Positions 35,184 through 46,389 of a stretch of DNA of 64,000 nt are shown piece by piece. The stretch lies in NCBI RefSeq assembly GCF_029784135.1, contig NC_073745.1, forward strand, positions 59,984,784 through 60,048,783, given 5' to 3'. This DNA is from Toxorhynchites rutilus septentrionalis. Taxonomy: Eukaryota > Arthropoda > Insecta > Diptera > Culicidae. The notes beneath the pieces are model-generated. The model did not search any database and was not told where the DNA came from. It saw nothing but the letters and a program-made list of their open reading frames with translations. Positions within the stretch are counted from its first letter, which is position 1; each line of letters begins with the position of its first letter. The position numbers and the translations under genes were made by a program.

Positions 35184-35455
35184 TTCTTCTTCTTCAATGG
35201 CACTAACGTTCCTAGAGGAACTTCGCCGTCTCAACGTAGTATTACTTGCGTCATTTTTATTAGTACTTAGTTGAGATTTCTATGCCAAATAACACGCCTT
35301 GAATGCATTCTGAGTGGCAAGCTCTAGAATACGCGTGATCACAGTGCAAGTCAGAGGAAATTTCTTTGACGAAAAATTCCCCCGACCAGAACGGGAATCG
35401 AACCCGAACACTCGGCATGTTAGTTATGACGCTAACCACTCGGCCAAGGGAGCAC
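35184..35455 (-). mobile_element. tRNA-derived SINE (family 2), copy 2, inserted in the LOA-type LINE
   Basis: Target duplications aaagcgtatagac (35171-35183) and aaagcgtgtagac (35456-35468) differ at one base. The element is reversed: its B box (ggaatcgaacc in reverse) is at about 35390 and its A box (ccactcggcca in reverse) at about 35436. It splits the LINE RT exactly between TPKAYR and RPISLISVILKMMEK. Confidence 0.93.
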
Positions 35456-36329
35456 AAAGCGTGTAGACCAATTAGTCTAATATCTGTCATCTTAAAAATG
35501 ATGGAAAAGGTCATTGATCTCCATATCAAATCATCATATTTGAACAGGAGACCATTGAACAAATTTCAATTTGCCTATCAAGCAAATAAATCAACTGAAA
35601 CAGCGCTTCACACATTAATTTCAAAAATAGAGAAGTCTTTTGATGCTAAAGAAATCTCACTTACAGCTTTTCTTGATATTGAGGGAGCATTTGACAATGC
35701 ATCCTACAACTCTATAAATAAAGCTATGAAAAAATGTAGTTTTGACATGTGCATCTCCAACTGGATACATGCCATGCTAACCAACCGACTAATAACAGCT
35801 AAATTAGGAGGATCTACTCTAACAACGAAACCAACTAGAGGTTGCCCTCAAGGAGAAGTTCTGTCTCCTCTGTTGTGGTCCCTAGTTGTCGATGATCCTC
35901 CTAATAACCTAGCTAATTTAGGATACGAAGTCATTGGTTTTGCTGATGACATAATCATCTTAGTGAGGAGTAAATGTGAGTATACTATTTCCAATAGAAT
36001 GCAAACAGCCCTTAACTACACACTCAAATGGTGCAACTTGGAAGGACTTAGTGTTAATCCTTCAAAAACGGTCATAATTCCATTCACCAGAAAAAGAAAG
36101 TATAAGATTCCTCCTCTTAGATTGGGAGGTGTACAATTGGAGCTATCAAAACGAACCAAGTATTTAGGTGTCATTGACCAAAAACTAAATTGGAACGACC
36201 AACTGGAGTATGCAATATCTAAAGCCCAGACTGCTCTCTGGAGTATTAGTAGTATATTCGGGAAAAAGTGGGAACTAAAACCGAGAATGATTCACTGGAT
36301 TTACCTTGCAACTGTGAGACCCAGACTAA
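35456..36329 (+). pseudogene. LOA-type LINE, piece 2: RT palm and thumb
   Basis: The frame resumes with RPISLISVILKMMEKVID and continues through FQFAYQANKSTETALHTLI, FLDIEGAFDNASY, RGCPQGEVLSPLLW and the catalytic GFADDIIIL (about 35938-35964). It ends at TVRPRL, where a MITE interrupts it at 36330. No stop occurs inside this piece. FADD with a following RNase H fits the LOA/R1/I side of the LINE tree. Confidence 0.9.
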
Positions 36330-36650
36330 GGGTGGGTTTAGACTAGTGATATATTCATGTGAAGAAATGTGATGAGATTTATAGAAATCGCATCAACCGT
36401 TTACACTAGCGAGAACTTCTATAATGAATATATTCATATTTTCGATGAATTTATTCACCTGAAGTAGAACTGCATCCAACTTTAGTGATTTCTCACCAGT
36501 GAGAAATTCACAAGCGTTTACATATGCTGAATTTTTTCAAGTTATATATATCTCGAATAAGTGTGTCATATTTATTCTCACCCGTTTACACCTATTTTCA
36601 CGTGAATAAATCCATCTATAGCTATAGATCTACCTAATGTAAACCCGCCA
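36330..36650. mobile_element. Harbinger-like MITE in the LOA-type LINE
   Basis: A 321-bp insert with imperfect inverted ends (gggtgggttta... and ...taaacccgcc) is flanked by TAA at 36327-36329 and 36651-36653. A 3-bp TWA duplication and GG-rich ends are typical of PIF/Harbinger MITEs; the superfamily call is inference. Internal phrases such as gtttacactagcgag echo the ends. Removing it restores the LINE order TVRPRL then TYASLVWWPK. Confidence 0.8.
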
Positions 36651-36798
36651 TAACATATGCTTCGCTAGTGTGGTGGCCTAAAACTACACAAATATCAGCT
36701 CAGAAAAAGCTCGATAAACTACAACGTTTGGCAATAACTGGAGCGATGCCCAGCGCACCTTCCAAAGCCCTAGATGCTCTTTTATTTATTACAATAAT
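36651..36798 (+). pseudogene. LOA-type LINE, piece 3: end of RT domain
   Basis: The frame reads TYASLVWWPKTTQISAQKKL, then LQRLAITGAMPSAPSKALDALL, the usual segment between RT and RNase H in LOA and Jockey-type elements. It stops where a minus-strand LINE begins near 36800; the continuation is found at about 39065. Confidence 0.85.
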
Positions 36799-36799
36799 C

Positions 36800-39064
36800 A
36801 ACAGGCAGAATCTATGCCCTAATGATATTTAAATGGGTTAATATTCTCTTAAAATTACGTTTAATAGCTACCCTACATAAATTGAAATCAAAGCCCTCTG
36901 CAACTCTGTTGAACATTCTGAGCAGACCGGATATACTACCGTAGGTCGCGTAATTTGTTCGCCGGACCGGTATACGCAGCAAATTTTGGTTCCGCAGACT
37001 TCTTGGAGGCACCTGTAGTTGGAATAAACGGAGCAACGCCGGACACTCTGTTTTCGACGTCAGGACATCAGACACTAGCATAGCACGGACGACATTGCGG
37101 CGAACAGCTAAGGTGTCTAAATTGATTAGAAGGTATCTACTATCATAGCTGGGTAGCCGAAACGGATCCCTCCACGGCAAGCGTCGAAGAGAAAAGCGCA
37201 CAAACCTGCGCTGTACAGCTTCAATTCTGTCGACACCATTTTGGTAGTAAGGACTCCAAACTTGACAGCCGTACTCAAGAGTCGAACGTACCAGCGAGCA
37301 GTACAAAGACTTCAAGCAATATATGTCATTGAAATCTTTACCGATTCGAAACAAAAAGCCCAGACTTCTGGAAGCTTTGCCCACAATATATAAAATGTGC
37401 TGCTGGAACGATAGTTTGCTGTCTGGAAGTACCCCTAGATCTTTGATTCAGTTGGTTCTCTCGATGGAAGTATCCAAGAGTTTATAATCGAACAAGATCG
37501 GTTCCTTTTTTCTTGAATAGGTGATAATAGCACATTTACTTGGGTTCACCTTCATGCAATTAGCAATACACCATTCGGCAAAACTATCCAGCTGTTGCTG
37601 AAGTAGGCAGGCATCGGCAGTCGAGTTGATTATAAAATAAATTTTCATATCGTCGGCGAATGACAAGCGCGGAAGGTTCAGCTTAAAATTGACGTCATTG
37701 AAGTACAAGAGGAAAATCAACGGCCCCAGGTGGCTGCCTTGAGGAATCCCAGATGGCGTGTCAAATTTGCGCGAGAAATGATCACCAATTTTTACTGCTA
37801 GCTGGCGACCGATTAGGTATGACCGCAGCCAACTGATTATTCTGCCGCCAAACCCCAAATTCTCCATTTTAGAAATCGCAATTTCGTGATTAATGCTGTC
37901 AAACGCTGCTGTCAGGTCGAAATATATCGCATCTGTTTGTTTGGCGCTATTGAAACCTTCCGTTATATAAGCCGTGAAAGTCAACAGATTGGTTACAGTA
38001 GATCTCTTAGGCATAAATCCATGTTGGTCTTCTACAATGTAATGCTGGCAGAAACTAAAGATCGGTTCCAAGACAACAAGCTCAAGCAGTTTGGCGACCG
38101 AGCTTAGTGCGGAAATTCCTCGGTAGTTATCGATTTGAGTCTTGGCACCCTTTTTATGTACAGGAATCAAAAACGCCGACTTCCAGGAAGTTGGAAATTT
38201 TCCACTAATCAACGATAAGCGGAAAATGCGACAAAGAGGAATCATCAGATTAGCTGCGCATTTCTTCAATATAATAGACGGAATACCATCAGGACCAACT
38301 GAGCAAGACGCCTTGAGTTTGTTCATAGCAGCTTGTACCATTGGCTCGTCAACCTCGATATGGGAGCAAGACTGGCCGAGAAAAGGTACGTTTCCAGCAG
38401 CAGATTCAATTTGCTCGGGTGTTATCGACTCATCCGAAAACACGCTTCCAAATTTATCAGCAAATAGGTCACATATCGTTTGTGTGTCAGAACTCCAGCG
38501 CCCATTGTACTCCATTGTAGAAGGTAGACCGGACTCATTCCTTTACTCGTTTACGAACTTCCAAAAAGACTTAGGATTTGATTTCAGTTTCAGCTGCATG
38601 TTAGTTATGTAACTACGATAACACGATTGAGTAGCTCGCTTGTATGCATTGTTTAGTCGCACATAATAATTCCTAAGTGGCACGGTTCGGTACTTGGCAA
38701 ATCGACGTAATGCCGCTCTCTTTGCTGTTTTCATTCGTGACGGAAGACGAAGGCTCGACTGTTACGGGGTCAGGAGAGGCTTCCATAATACTTTGTGGTG
38801 TGCGTCCCGGTTGATTCGAAGATGAAATCAGCTGACTTATGCAGGACACAATCGAATTTGGCTGGCTTACAGAAAGCGTTTGTTGTACTTCATGGTCGAT
38901 GTCAGAGACAGGGCTGAAATTTGGAGGATCTTCTTTGCATTGTTTGGAAAGCGACTGGAACGGCTGCAGATCGGTGATCGAAATTGGTCATCACTGATCG
39001 AAAGTGTGCATTTGAGAACAATCCGGCACAACCATCGCACATCCAAAATACATTTTTCTTGTTA
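36800..39064 (-). mobile_element. CR1-like LINE inserted in the LOA-type LINE
   Basis: The minus-strand unit separates LOA pieces 3 and 4, so it inserted later than that LINE. It carries a nearly complete RT but no credible endonuclease. At 38900-39060 the minus strand reads cysteine-rich (FWMCDGCAGLF), resembling the PHD-like finger of CR1-group ORF1. This suggests an internal deletion that joined ORF1 to the RT region. The exact ends are uncertain. Confidence 0.75.
36812..38734 (-). pseudogene. CR1-like LINE RT with two in-frame stops
   Basis: One minus-strand frame spans 38734-36812. It contains the pre-RT linker (SNPKSFWKFVNE), then ADKFGSVF, SVGPDGIPSIILKKC, DNYRGISALSSVAKLLE, QHGFMPKRSTVTNLL, FDLTAAFDSINHEI, SGIPQGSHLGPLIF and the catalytic SFADDMKIY (about 37655-37680). 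The C-terminal part (LVRSTLEYGCQVWSPYYQ) follows. TAA stops interrupt it at about 38543 and 37448 without a frame change. No RNase H follows. The protein would have reverse-transcribed the element; the stops make the copy inactive. Confidence 0.88.
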
Positions 39065-40056
39065 TACCTTCTACCCGTGCACCAATAAGTGCAACTTGAA
39101 GCGGAAAAAGGTGCTCTTAGGCTGAAACGTATAAAACATTTTCTAGAAGGAGATCTTACAGGGCATTTACAAATGCTGAAAGATTTTCAACTGAACACTA
39201 TAGTAAGCATGAATGAAGACTGGATGGAAACGAAGACTGACTTCAGTGTTCCCTTCAAAGTGATTGAATTTAATCGCATCGAATGGGAAGAAGGTGGTCC
39301 CAAAACTCGTCCAGGATCACTCGTGTTTTATACCGATGGATCTAAAATCGGTAAATCTACGGGAGCTGGTATTACTGGACCAGGAATTGACATGTCAATT
39401 CCAATGGGACAGTGGCCTACAGTTTTCAAGCGGAAATACAAGCTGTTCTAACATGTACAAATATTGCAGGTACAGGTATGCCAATAGGGGGTCTCCGTAG
39501 CCACATTGGTTGCGCGTTCGCTTAGTAAGCGATCGATCGTGAGTTCAAAACTCAGGGCCCTCATTGACCATCTTTGTGTTGTTACAGAATAACTACGTCT
39601 ACGCAACAATCATCAGCGATGGAGATCGAACCACGGTCGAAATAAGATAGATTCATCCATACAACTGCTCTGCTCTGCAAGACACATCGGGCTGCTGTTC
39701 TATAAATAACTCAACAATGATCAATCAACTGTCTCCGCTGTCCGGTGTTCCAACTGGATAATGGAAGAACAGAAAGAAAACTCTTACGCCTATATGGCAA
39801 CTGTGTAAATGTGTACCATATGCAATGGTATAGTAGGGAATACTATAACGCCGAAAACATGGCAACTGTGTAATGTGCTAATTATAAATATGATAAACAT
39901 GTGAAATGTACACGATTGAAATTCGGCTCTGTTACAGCTAAAATGCAAATGAGCCTAAAATAAACAAAAGGGATAAAAAAAAAGGTATGCCAATATCTGT
40001 ATCTTCTCAGATAGCCAAGCAGCTCTTAATGCAGTAAAAGCATTAAGCATTAAGTA
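39065..40056 (+). pseudogene. LOA-type LINE, piece 4: start of RNase H, interrupted by a SINE
   Basis: From about 39068 the frame reads LPVHQ-stop-VQLEAEKGALRLKR, then a linker and RNase H with LVFYTDGSKIGKSTGAGI and AEIQAVLTC, the latter after a small frame slip near 39427. The SINE at 39487-39983 follows. After it the reading resumes as SDSQAALNAVKAL (about 40008-40046), the third RNase H motif. It breaks at the next insertion at 40057. Confidence 0.85.
39487..39983 (+). mobile_element. tRNA-derived SINE (family 1), full-length copy
   Basis: Twelve-bp target duplications (ggtatgccaata) lie at 39475-39486 and 39984-39995. The head has an A-box-like tagccacattgg (39499-39510) and a B-box-like gagttcaaaactc (39541-39553, one base longer than the norm). 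The body ends in an A run. It is the same family as the truncated copy at 4998-5447. It sits inside RNase H of the LOA-type LINE. Confidence 0.92.
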
Positions 40057-41162
40057 CACTGCCCATGTTTGTATAGGAGACGTAAACGACAAAATGAACA
40101 AAATCTTCGCTGTTTCGCATTCTACACAATGGAATACGTTTGCTAAACATGCGAACAAGGATTTTTTGTTCGAAAACATTTGAGAAATTTTGAAAACACC
40201 TTTCTGAAAAATCAGTGTTTGTCCGCATAACAGACGTAGTTCCATACAGCTTTCATACATCATTCGAAAATCAACAATTGTCAGTATTATGTGCTATAAG
40301 CTAAATCTACATTTGAATCACATTCTTTGTAGAGTCCAAATATGTCTGTCACGATAGTGTCTTATTACTTAGTGTTTCCTAATAGATGAATATGAGAAAC
40401 CATTGAAACGCTGCTCATATAATTACTATTTTTTGTACACGATGAACAAAGAGAAGCAATTGTGTTTTTGATGTTATAATTACCTAAATTTCTGCATTTG
40501 AATCTTCAAGTAGATAATGAAACAATCAGATCAATAGTAAAATTAAAATAATATTGGTTCTTAGCATTATAACTCCTCGGATTCAACATTGAATTCCACA
40601 TACTCAGCATTTACTCATATCGTTGGAGTAAGTCACTACACCATCTTTATACGATTGATCGTGATATCGGTAAATCATGTTGCTAAAATTACCAACATTG
40701 CAGATTACCTTTACAAATTCAATTAATTGAAAAAAAAACACGAACCTGCTGTTCTTATCATATCCCAGAGTATTCTTCAGGAAAAAAGTACTATCATAGA
40801 CTCGCAACAAATCAAGAGCACCTCTTCCAGACATTTCACTAAATTTCTTCCAAACCTTTTTGATTTTATACGGTAACAACTGAAACTACCGACGGAGATT
40901 ACGTTTAGCTATGCGGACAAATGTTCATTGAAACGATTGATTGTCCGCATAAATAGACGTAAGCGTTTTCCAAATGGAAAAAATAGGTTTTAATCCGCAA
41001 ATTACCTAGGCCCTCTTTTTGCCGATAATATCCATCAACTGGACAAATAATTTCATCGGAAATTTGCATGGTTATGCTTGTAGGCCAAAAAAACAACAAA
41101 AACGCGTTTTCCCAACACTAATGGTGTTGTCGATTACGTCTCCTATGCAATCATGGGCAGTA
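40057..41162. mobile_element. MITE-like element with about 33-bp inverted ends
   Basis: The left end (actgcccatgtttgtatagg, then agacgtaaacgac) and the right end (gtcgattacgtctcctatg, then caatcatgggcagt) are complements with a few mismatches. Internal gtccgcataacagacgta (40213) and tgtccgcataaatagacgta (40951) add a subterminal repeat. There is no transposase. It interrupts RNase H of the LOA-type LINE between SDSQAALNAVKAL and the WVLGHCAIEGNEKAD motif. Exact ends and target duplication are unclear, within 2 bp. Confidence 0.75.
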
Positions 41163-41692
41163 CACATGTCAGTCAAAGCTAGTTTGTATTGTGTTCTTGA
41201 ATGTATTCTATCCTAGCTGCAACTAGCTGCTATTAACGAAGTTAACCTATACTGGGTGCTTGGTCACTGCGCTATAGAAGGTAATGAAAAAGCCGATCTC
41301 TTAGCAAGATTAGGATCTTCAACTAAATTCGTCGGGCCTGAGCCATTTTGTGGATTATCTACATCATGCATGAAATCGGAGCTCAAGACCTGGGAACTAT
41401 CAATGATTGAAGCCAACTGGAGGGCTCTATCAACACCAAGACAATCCAAATTTTTCATTACACCTTGTAACAGAGTAACACGCAACCTACTCAGCTATAA
41501 AAAGGCAGATTTGAGTACATTAACCGGTCCATTGACCGGACACTGTCCGGGCAGGGTTCACCTTAAAAAAATCGGAAAACTGGCAGATGATAACAGTCGT
41601 TTCTGCAATTTCGAAGCTGAGACTTCGGAACATTTACTGTGTCAATCGAGTACACTAATTCAGCGAAGACTGCGAATTCTTGAAAAGGGCAT
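41163..41692 (+). pseudogene. LOA-type LINE, piece 5: end of RNase H and C-terminus
   Basis: The frame gives LAAINEVNLYWVLGHCAIEG and NEKADLLARLGSS (last RNase H motif, with the final Asp). It runs on to the C-terminal segment with LTGHCPGRVHLKKIG and EHLLCQSSTLIQRRLRILEK. It is cut by the 5' LTR of the BEL element at 41693. Confidence 0.88.
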
Positions 41693-41961
41693 TATTCACG
41701 CACATCAAATGCCGCGCGTGAATTCAATGTAATGCTCCTTCCGAGCACCCGCGTTAAAATATTACCAAGCAAGCTATGTTTTTTCTGTTGTATAGTATCC
41801 ATAGAAATAGTAAAATCATTCGGAAAAAGACAGCCAACCGCATCGGTCGCTTTAAAAAATTGTGTAGAAAATAAATTACTTCGAGAAAATTGCTTCGTTT
41901 TTGCGTGCGTGTGCTGAAGAAAGAAGAAACGAAATTAGGCGAAACCAAGACCCTTTGGCCA
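41693..41961 (+). repeat. 5' LTR of the internally deleted BEL element
   Basis: 269 bp ending CTTTGGCCA. It matches the 3' LTR along its entire length except for two bases. It starts TA where the 3' copy starts TG, so the first dinucleotide has mutated. An AATAAA lies at about 41869. Confidence 0.92.
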
Positions 41962-42089
41962 GCTTTGGTCTATTATCACGAGTTACATCATCGGTGCCGA
42001 CACACTAGATTGATTGAACAACGTTTCGGGATTACTGTTCCTGCATGGAAATCTAACAAAGTACAAGGCCTATTTTCATAGGCTCGCAG

Positions 42090-42153
42090 GTGAGCCTCTT
42101 TCCAATCCATATACTTTTCTCCAGGGTGCTTGCGTGTTTTCTTTGTTTCACAG
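42090..42153 (+). other. Candidate short intron in the BEL leader
   Basis: A donor-like CAG/GTGAGC at 42087-42095 and an acceptor-like ctttgtttcacag ending at 42153 enclose 64 bp, a normal insect intron size. They lie just before the Gag start (ATG 42175). This is sequence pattern only; splicing is not shown. Confidence 0.35.
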
Positions 42154-42174
42154 CTGTCCATCAACATCGTCATC

Positions 42175-45100
42175 ATGGGGAAGAAAACGAAGGCAAACCT
42201 GCAACTCCGGGAGGCTGTCATCGGATTCATATACCGGACCAAAAAGTTTGTTAAGAACTACGACGCTGACACCGATATCCACCAACTGCAAGAACGGATA
42301 GCAAAACTGGATGCGAAGTGGAGCGAGATTGAAAGCGTCCAAGGTGACATTGAGGAATTGGAGGAGGATGAAAATAACATGGCGGCCCATGAGCAGTTTC
42401 GAGCGGATTTCGAGGAGCTGTTTTTCAAGGTAAAGGCAGGGTTGAGGTCTAAGTTACCATTCTCTCCACCCTCTCCCACCGCTACTTCTTCCATTAGAGA
42501 TAGGAATGTGGGTGCGTGTACTGGCATTCGCTTGCCCAAGATCAGCTTGCCAAAGTTCAGTGGGGAATACGATAAATGGCTGCCATTCTTTGATACTTTC
42601 CGATCATTGATTCATGAAAACACGGATTTAAATCAGATCCAAAAATTTCATCATTTGCGAGCGTCTCTAAGGGGTGAAGCACTTAAGGTGGTTGATTCCT
42701 TCCAAATGAGCGAAGCTAGTTATGGGGTCGCCTGGTCCGCCTTGGTGAAATGTTATTCGAATAAATACCTTCAGAAGAAACGCCATGTAAACGCGATGTT
42801 GCAATACCCGAAAGTGAAGAAGAGGTCGGCAAATGGAATACACGAGTTAATTGAATGCTTCGATCGACATACGAAAATTCTCGATCAACTGGGAGAAATT
42901 ACTACGGACTGGGGAGCGATGTTGATGCAGCTGTTGGTGTCGAAACTTGACGATGAGTCGCTGAAGGACTGGGAGGAGCGTGCGGTCAAGAAAGACGATC
43001 CTGTTTTCGCAGATGTTATGGAGTTTCTTGAAGGACAGACGCGGATCCTGGATGCTGTAGCGGTCGAACGACGTTCGGAGAATCTGCCATCACATTTCTC
43101 CACCGCTAACTCCAGCTTCAAGAAATCGGGTTCCAAAATTTCTGTGCATGCAACCACCGACACGCCCTCGATGCAGTGTCTTCAATGCAACGGTCGACAT
43201 TACATCTCAAGCTGTCCTGCATTTGGCCAGAAGTCACTAGAGAAACGTTTCCAAGTAGTCAACTCTAAGAAGCTGTGCAGTAACTGTTTGGAACAAGGTC
43301 ATCCGAATCGTGACTGCACTTCGCGTTTCCGTTGTCGCACTTGTAGCAAGAAACATCATTCTCTTCTCCATCCTGGAATAGACGCGGCGGTTTCAACTTC
43401 AGCTGTTGGTCCAACGACGCAGGTGCTGTCTTCGAATCGGCAACAAATAAGCCCTTCTACACATGTTGCTTCAACAGACGATTCATTGCAAACGGTGCAG
43501 AGCTCAGTGGCAACAATTTTAGCTTCCAACGTCGCAACAGAACATAGAGAATATCATGTCTTCCTTTCCACGGTTTTGGTGTCGGTGAAGGACCGCAACG
43601 GGCGGTCACATCTGGCAAGGGCGCTTTTGGACAGTGGGTCACAGGCAAATCTTATTACGGATCGTCTGTGTCAGATTCTCAAGTTACCTCGGAAAGGAGT
43701 TAGTGTGCCGATTTCTGGTATTGGTAGTTCTACTTTTCGAGTTTCACACTCCGTGTTGACGACGATTTCATCTCGAATAAGTGATTACTCTGTACCGATG
43801 GAATTCTTTGTAATGAAGAAAGTGACTGAGGACCAACCATCAGCGACTATCCCCATTGGAGACTGGAATCTTCCAACCGACTTCGAGTTAGCTGATCCAG
43901 GGTTCAACAAACGTGGTGCGATCGACCTTCTTCTCGGATTGGAATATTTCTACGAGTTCCTCCTGCTCAATGGTGGCCAGGTTCAGATCCAGCGTATAGG
44001 TAACGGGCGCCCACTATTCGTCAACACAGTATTCGGGTGGGTTGCAGCAGGAAAGGTTAACTTAGGTCGAATGAATCCTGTTCCCTTTTGTCATGCGGCT
44101 GTTGACAACTCATTGGAGCAGAAAATCGAGCGATTCTGGACTATCGAGGAGATTCAGGACGTTCCGCGGCTAACACAAGAAGAAATCGATTGCGAAAATC
44201 ATTTTAAAGTCACGTTCTCGCGTGATACCGAAGGACGATATGTGGTTCGGCTCCCAAAACGATTGGGTTTCGAAAAGATGATCGGAGACTCCAGGGAAAT
44301 GGCGGCAAGGCGATTGATTCAGCTGGAAAGGCGTTTTAAGCGGGATGAAGATTTGCATAAGCGGTACAGTGACTCCATACGAGACTACTTGATCAACGGG
44401 CACATGGTATTGATCGAATATATGGAAGAACGGTCTAAGCATCGGCACGTGTGTTACTTGCCACACCATCCGGTCGTCAAGGAGTCCAGCACGACAACAA
44501 AGATTAGACCAGTGTTCGATGGATCAGCCAAGACGACCAGTAATTATTCCCTCAACAACGCACTGATGACGGGACCGGTTATTCAGGATCAACTAATTGA
44601 TCTGATCTTACGTTTCCGCAAGCACAAGGTGGTGTTAGTCGCAGACATCGAAAAGATGTACCTACAGGTGAAGGTGCATTCGGACGACTGTCCACTCCAA
44701 CGCATTCTCTGGCGGTTCTCTCCATCCGATCCGATAAAGACTTATGAGTTAACGGGTAACATTTGGTTTGGCGCCTTCTTCTTTCCTCGCTACTCGATCA
44801 CTCAAGCAGTTGGCGGAAGATGAAGGCGATGCGTTTCCACGAGCGAAAGCAGCGCTCGTGGAAGATTTCTATATAGACGATTACATCGGAGGCGCTGATT
44901 CTGTGGACGAAGCGGTGTTACTGAGACAAGAGTTTGAGCAGTTGTTACCAAAAGGTGGTTTTCGATTGCGCAAATGGAATTCATGTACGGAAGGCGTGTT
45001 GGAAGGCATGTCTGCAGAGGATTTAGGAACACAAACTACATTGGTGCTCGACAAGGAAGAGCAAGTGAAGGCGATAGGGGTCATTTGGAAACCGGGGCCG

Positions 45101-46062
45101 GATGTACTTGGTATCGCCGTCTCGACATCCAGCATAATCGGTTGCTGGACTAGGCGACATGTGTATTCGGTCATTGCACGACTTTTCGACCCACTCGGCC
45201 TCATTGGTCCAGTCATAACATGGGCCAAGGTTCGGATGCAGCAGCTCTGGGTGGCTACCCAAGGTTGTTACGAGTCACTTTCACAGGAATTAACGGAACG
45301 GTGGGCTCAATTCTACGAACAACTTCCTCTCCTCTCTAATGTGAAGGTGAATCGTTTCGCCTTCTGCTCGCAGCCATACCTGGTGCAGTTTCTCATCTTC
45401 TCAGATGCAACGGAGGCGGCGTATGGGGGCCGTCAAAACCGCTAAGTCTTCTCTGGTGAAACTTCTCGGACAACGTCGGCTGGCGTTCGAGGATATGACC
45501 ACCGTTCTTGGTCAGGTTGAAGCGGTAATGAATTCTCGCCCTTTGACACCCCTTTCCGAGGACCCCGACGAATTGGATGTTCTGACCCCGGGTCATTTTC
45601 TCACCGGATCTTCGCTGTTGGCGATTCCAGATCCGGACTATACAGGCGTTCCAACCAATAGGCAGTGTTCGAGCCAACAACTTCAACAGCTCATCCAGCA
45701 GCACTGGAAGCGTTGGCGAAGGGAGTACATCTCGCAACTCCATAACGTCAACCAGCATGCCCTTCCACCGATCAAACGGACAGATGGTCGTCCCGAAGGA
45801 GGATGACAAAGCACCGTACTCTTGGCCCCTCGGCCGTATCATTGAAGTCCACCCTGGCCCGGACGGAGTGGTCTGAGTAGTGACTCTGAGGACATCGCAA
45901 GGGATATACAAACGGCCGGCGTCTCGTGTTTGCCTGTTACCGTTTGAGAAGGACTCGAGAGGGCAACCATCAACCTCCTGCCTCCTGCAGTCAACCAGTG
46001 GAACCCCGAGGGACGTGACGTCATCTACTCACAACTATGAAGCACAAGGACATAACAAGTGA
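42175..46062 (+). pseudogene. BEL/Pao gag-pol, frameshifted and deleted for RNase H and integrase core
   Basis: Starting from ATG 42175 (MGKKTKANLQLREAV), the Gag region contains a DUF1759-like segment (LPKISLPKFSGEYDKWLPFF). Three Cys/His clusters follow (about 43165-43370), the second being CSNCLEQGHPNRDC. The aspartic protease has LLDSGSQANLI (about 43627). The RT begins near 44470, shifts frame near 44770 and carries FYIDDYIGG (about 44866). At about 45410-45430 the start of RNase H (FSDATEAAYGG) joins directly to sequence that normally follows the integrase Glu (VKTAKSSLVKLLGQRRLAF). This removes the rest of RNase H, the zinc module and the integrase core. A DUF5641-like tail follows with another frame change near 45783 and a TGA near 45872. 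No functional integrase can be made. Confidence 0.9.
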
Positions 46063-46120
46063 TGAAGATAAAATGAATTGTAATATAGATTTAGTAAATC
46101 CTCATGCGGATTTAGGTGGA

Positions 46121-46389
46121 TGTTCACGCACATCAAATGCCGCGCGTGAATTCAATGTAATGCTCCTTCCGAGCACCCGCGTTAAAATATTACCAAGCAA
46201 GCTATATTTTTTCTGTTGTATAGTATCCATAGAAATAGTAAAATCATTCGGAAAAAGACAGCCAACCGCATCGGTCGCTTTAAAAAATTGTGTAGAAAAT
46301 AAATTACTTCGAGAAAATTGCTTCGTTTTTGCGTGCGTGTGCTGAAGAAAGAAGAAACGAAATTAGGCGAAACCAAGACCCTTTGGCCA
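46121..46389 (+). repeat. 3' LTR of the internally deleted BEL element
   Basis: 269 bp, TG...CA, preceded by a short purine-rich AGGTGGA. Two differences from the 5' LTR in 269 positions. Confidence 0.93.

Larger units (their letters stand above)
41693..46389 (+). mobile_element. BEL/Pao element with both LTRs, internally deleted
   Basis: Two 269-bp LTRs (41693-41961, 46121-46389) differ at only two positions (TA versus TG at the start, and one G/A near 41773/46201). The body of about 4.2 kb encodes Gag, protease and RT but lacks most of RNase H and the integrase core. It also has frameshifts and a stop. The element sits in LOA LINE sequence, yet I see no 5-bp target duplication. Confidence 0.92.

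Noticed and set aside
35380..35455. Possible minus-strand tRNA gene
   Set aside because: Same SINE family, inserted inside a LINE with a 13-bp duplication.
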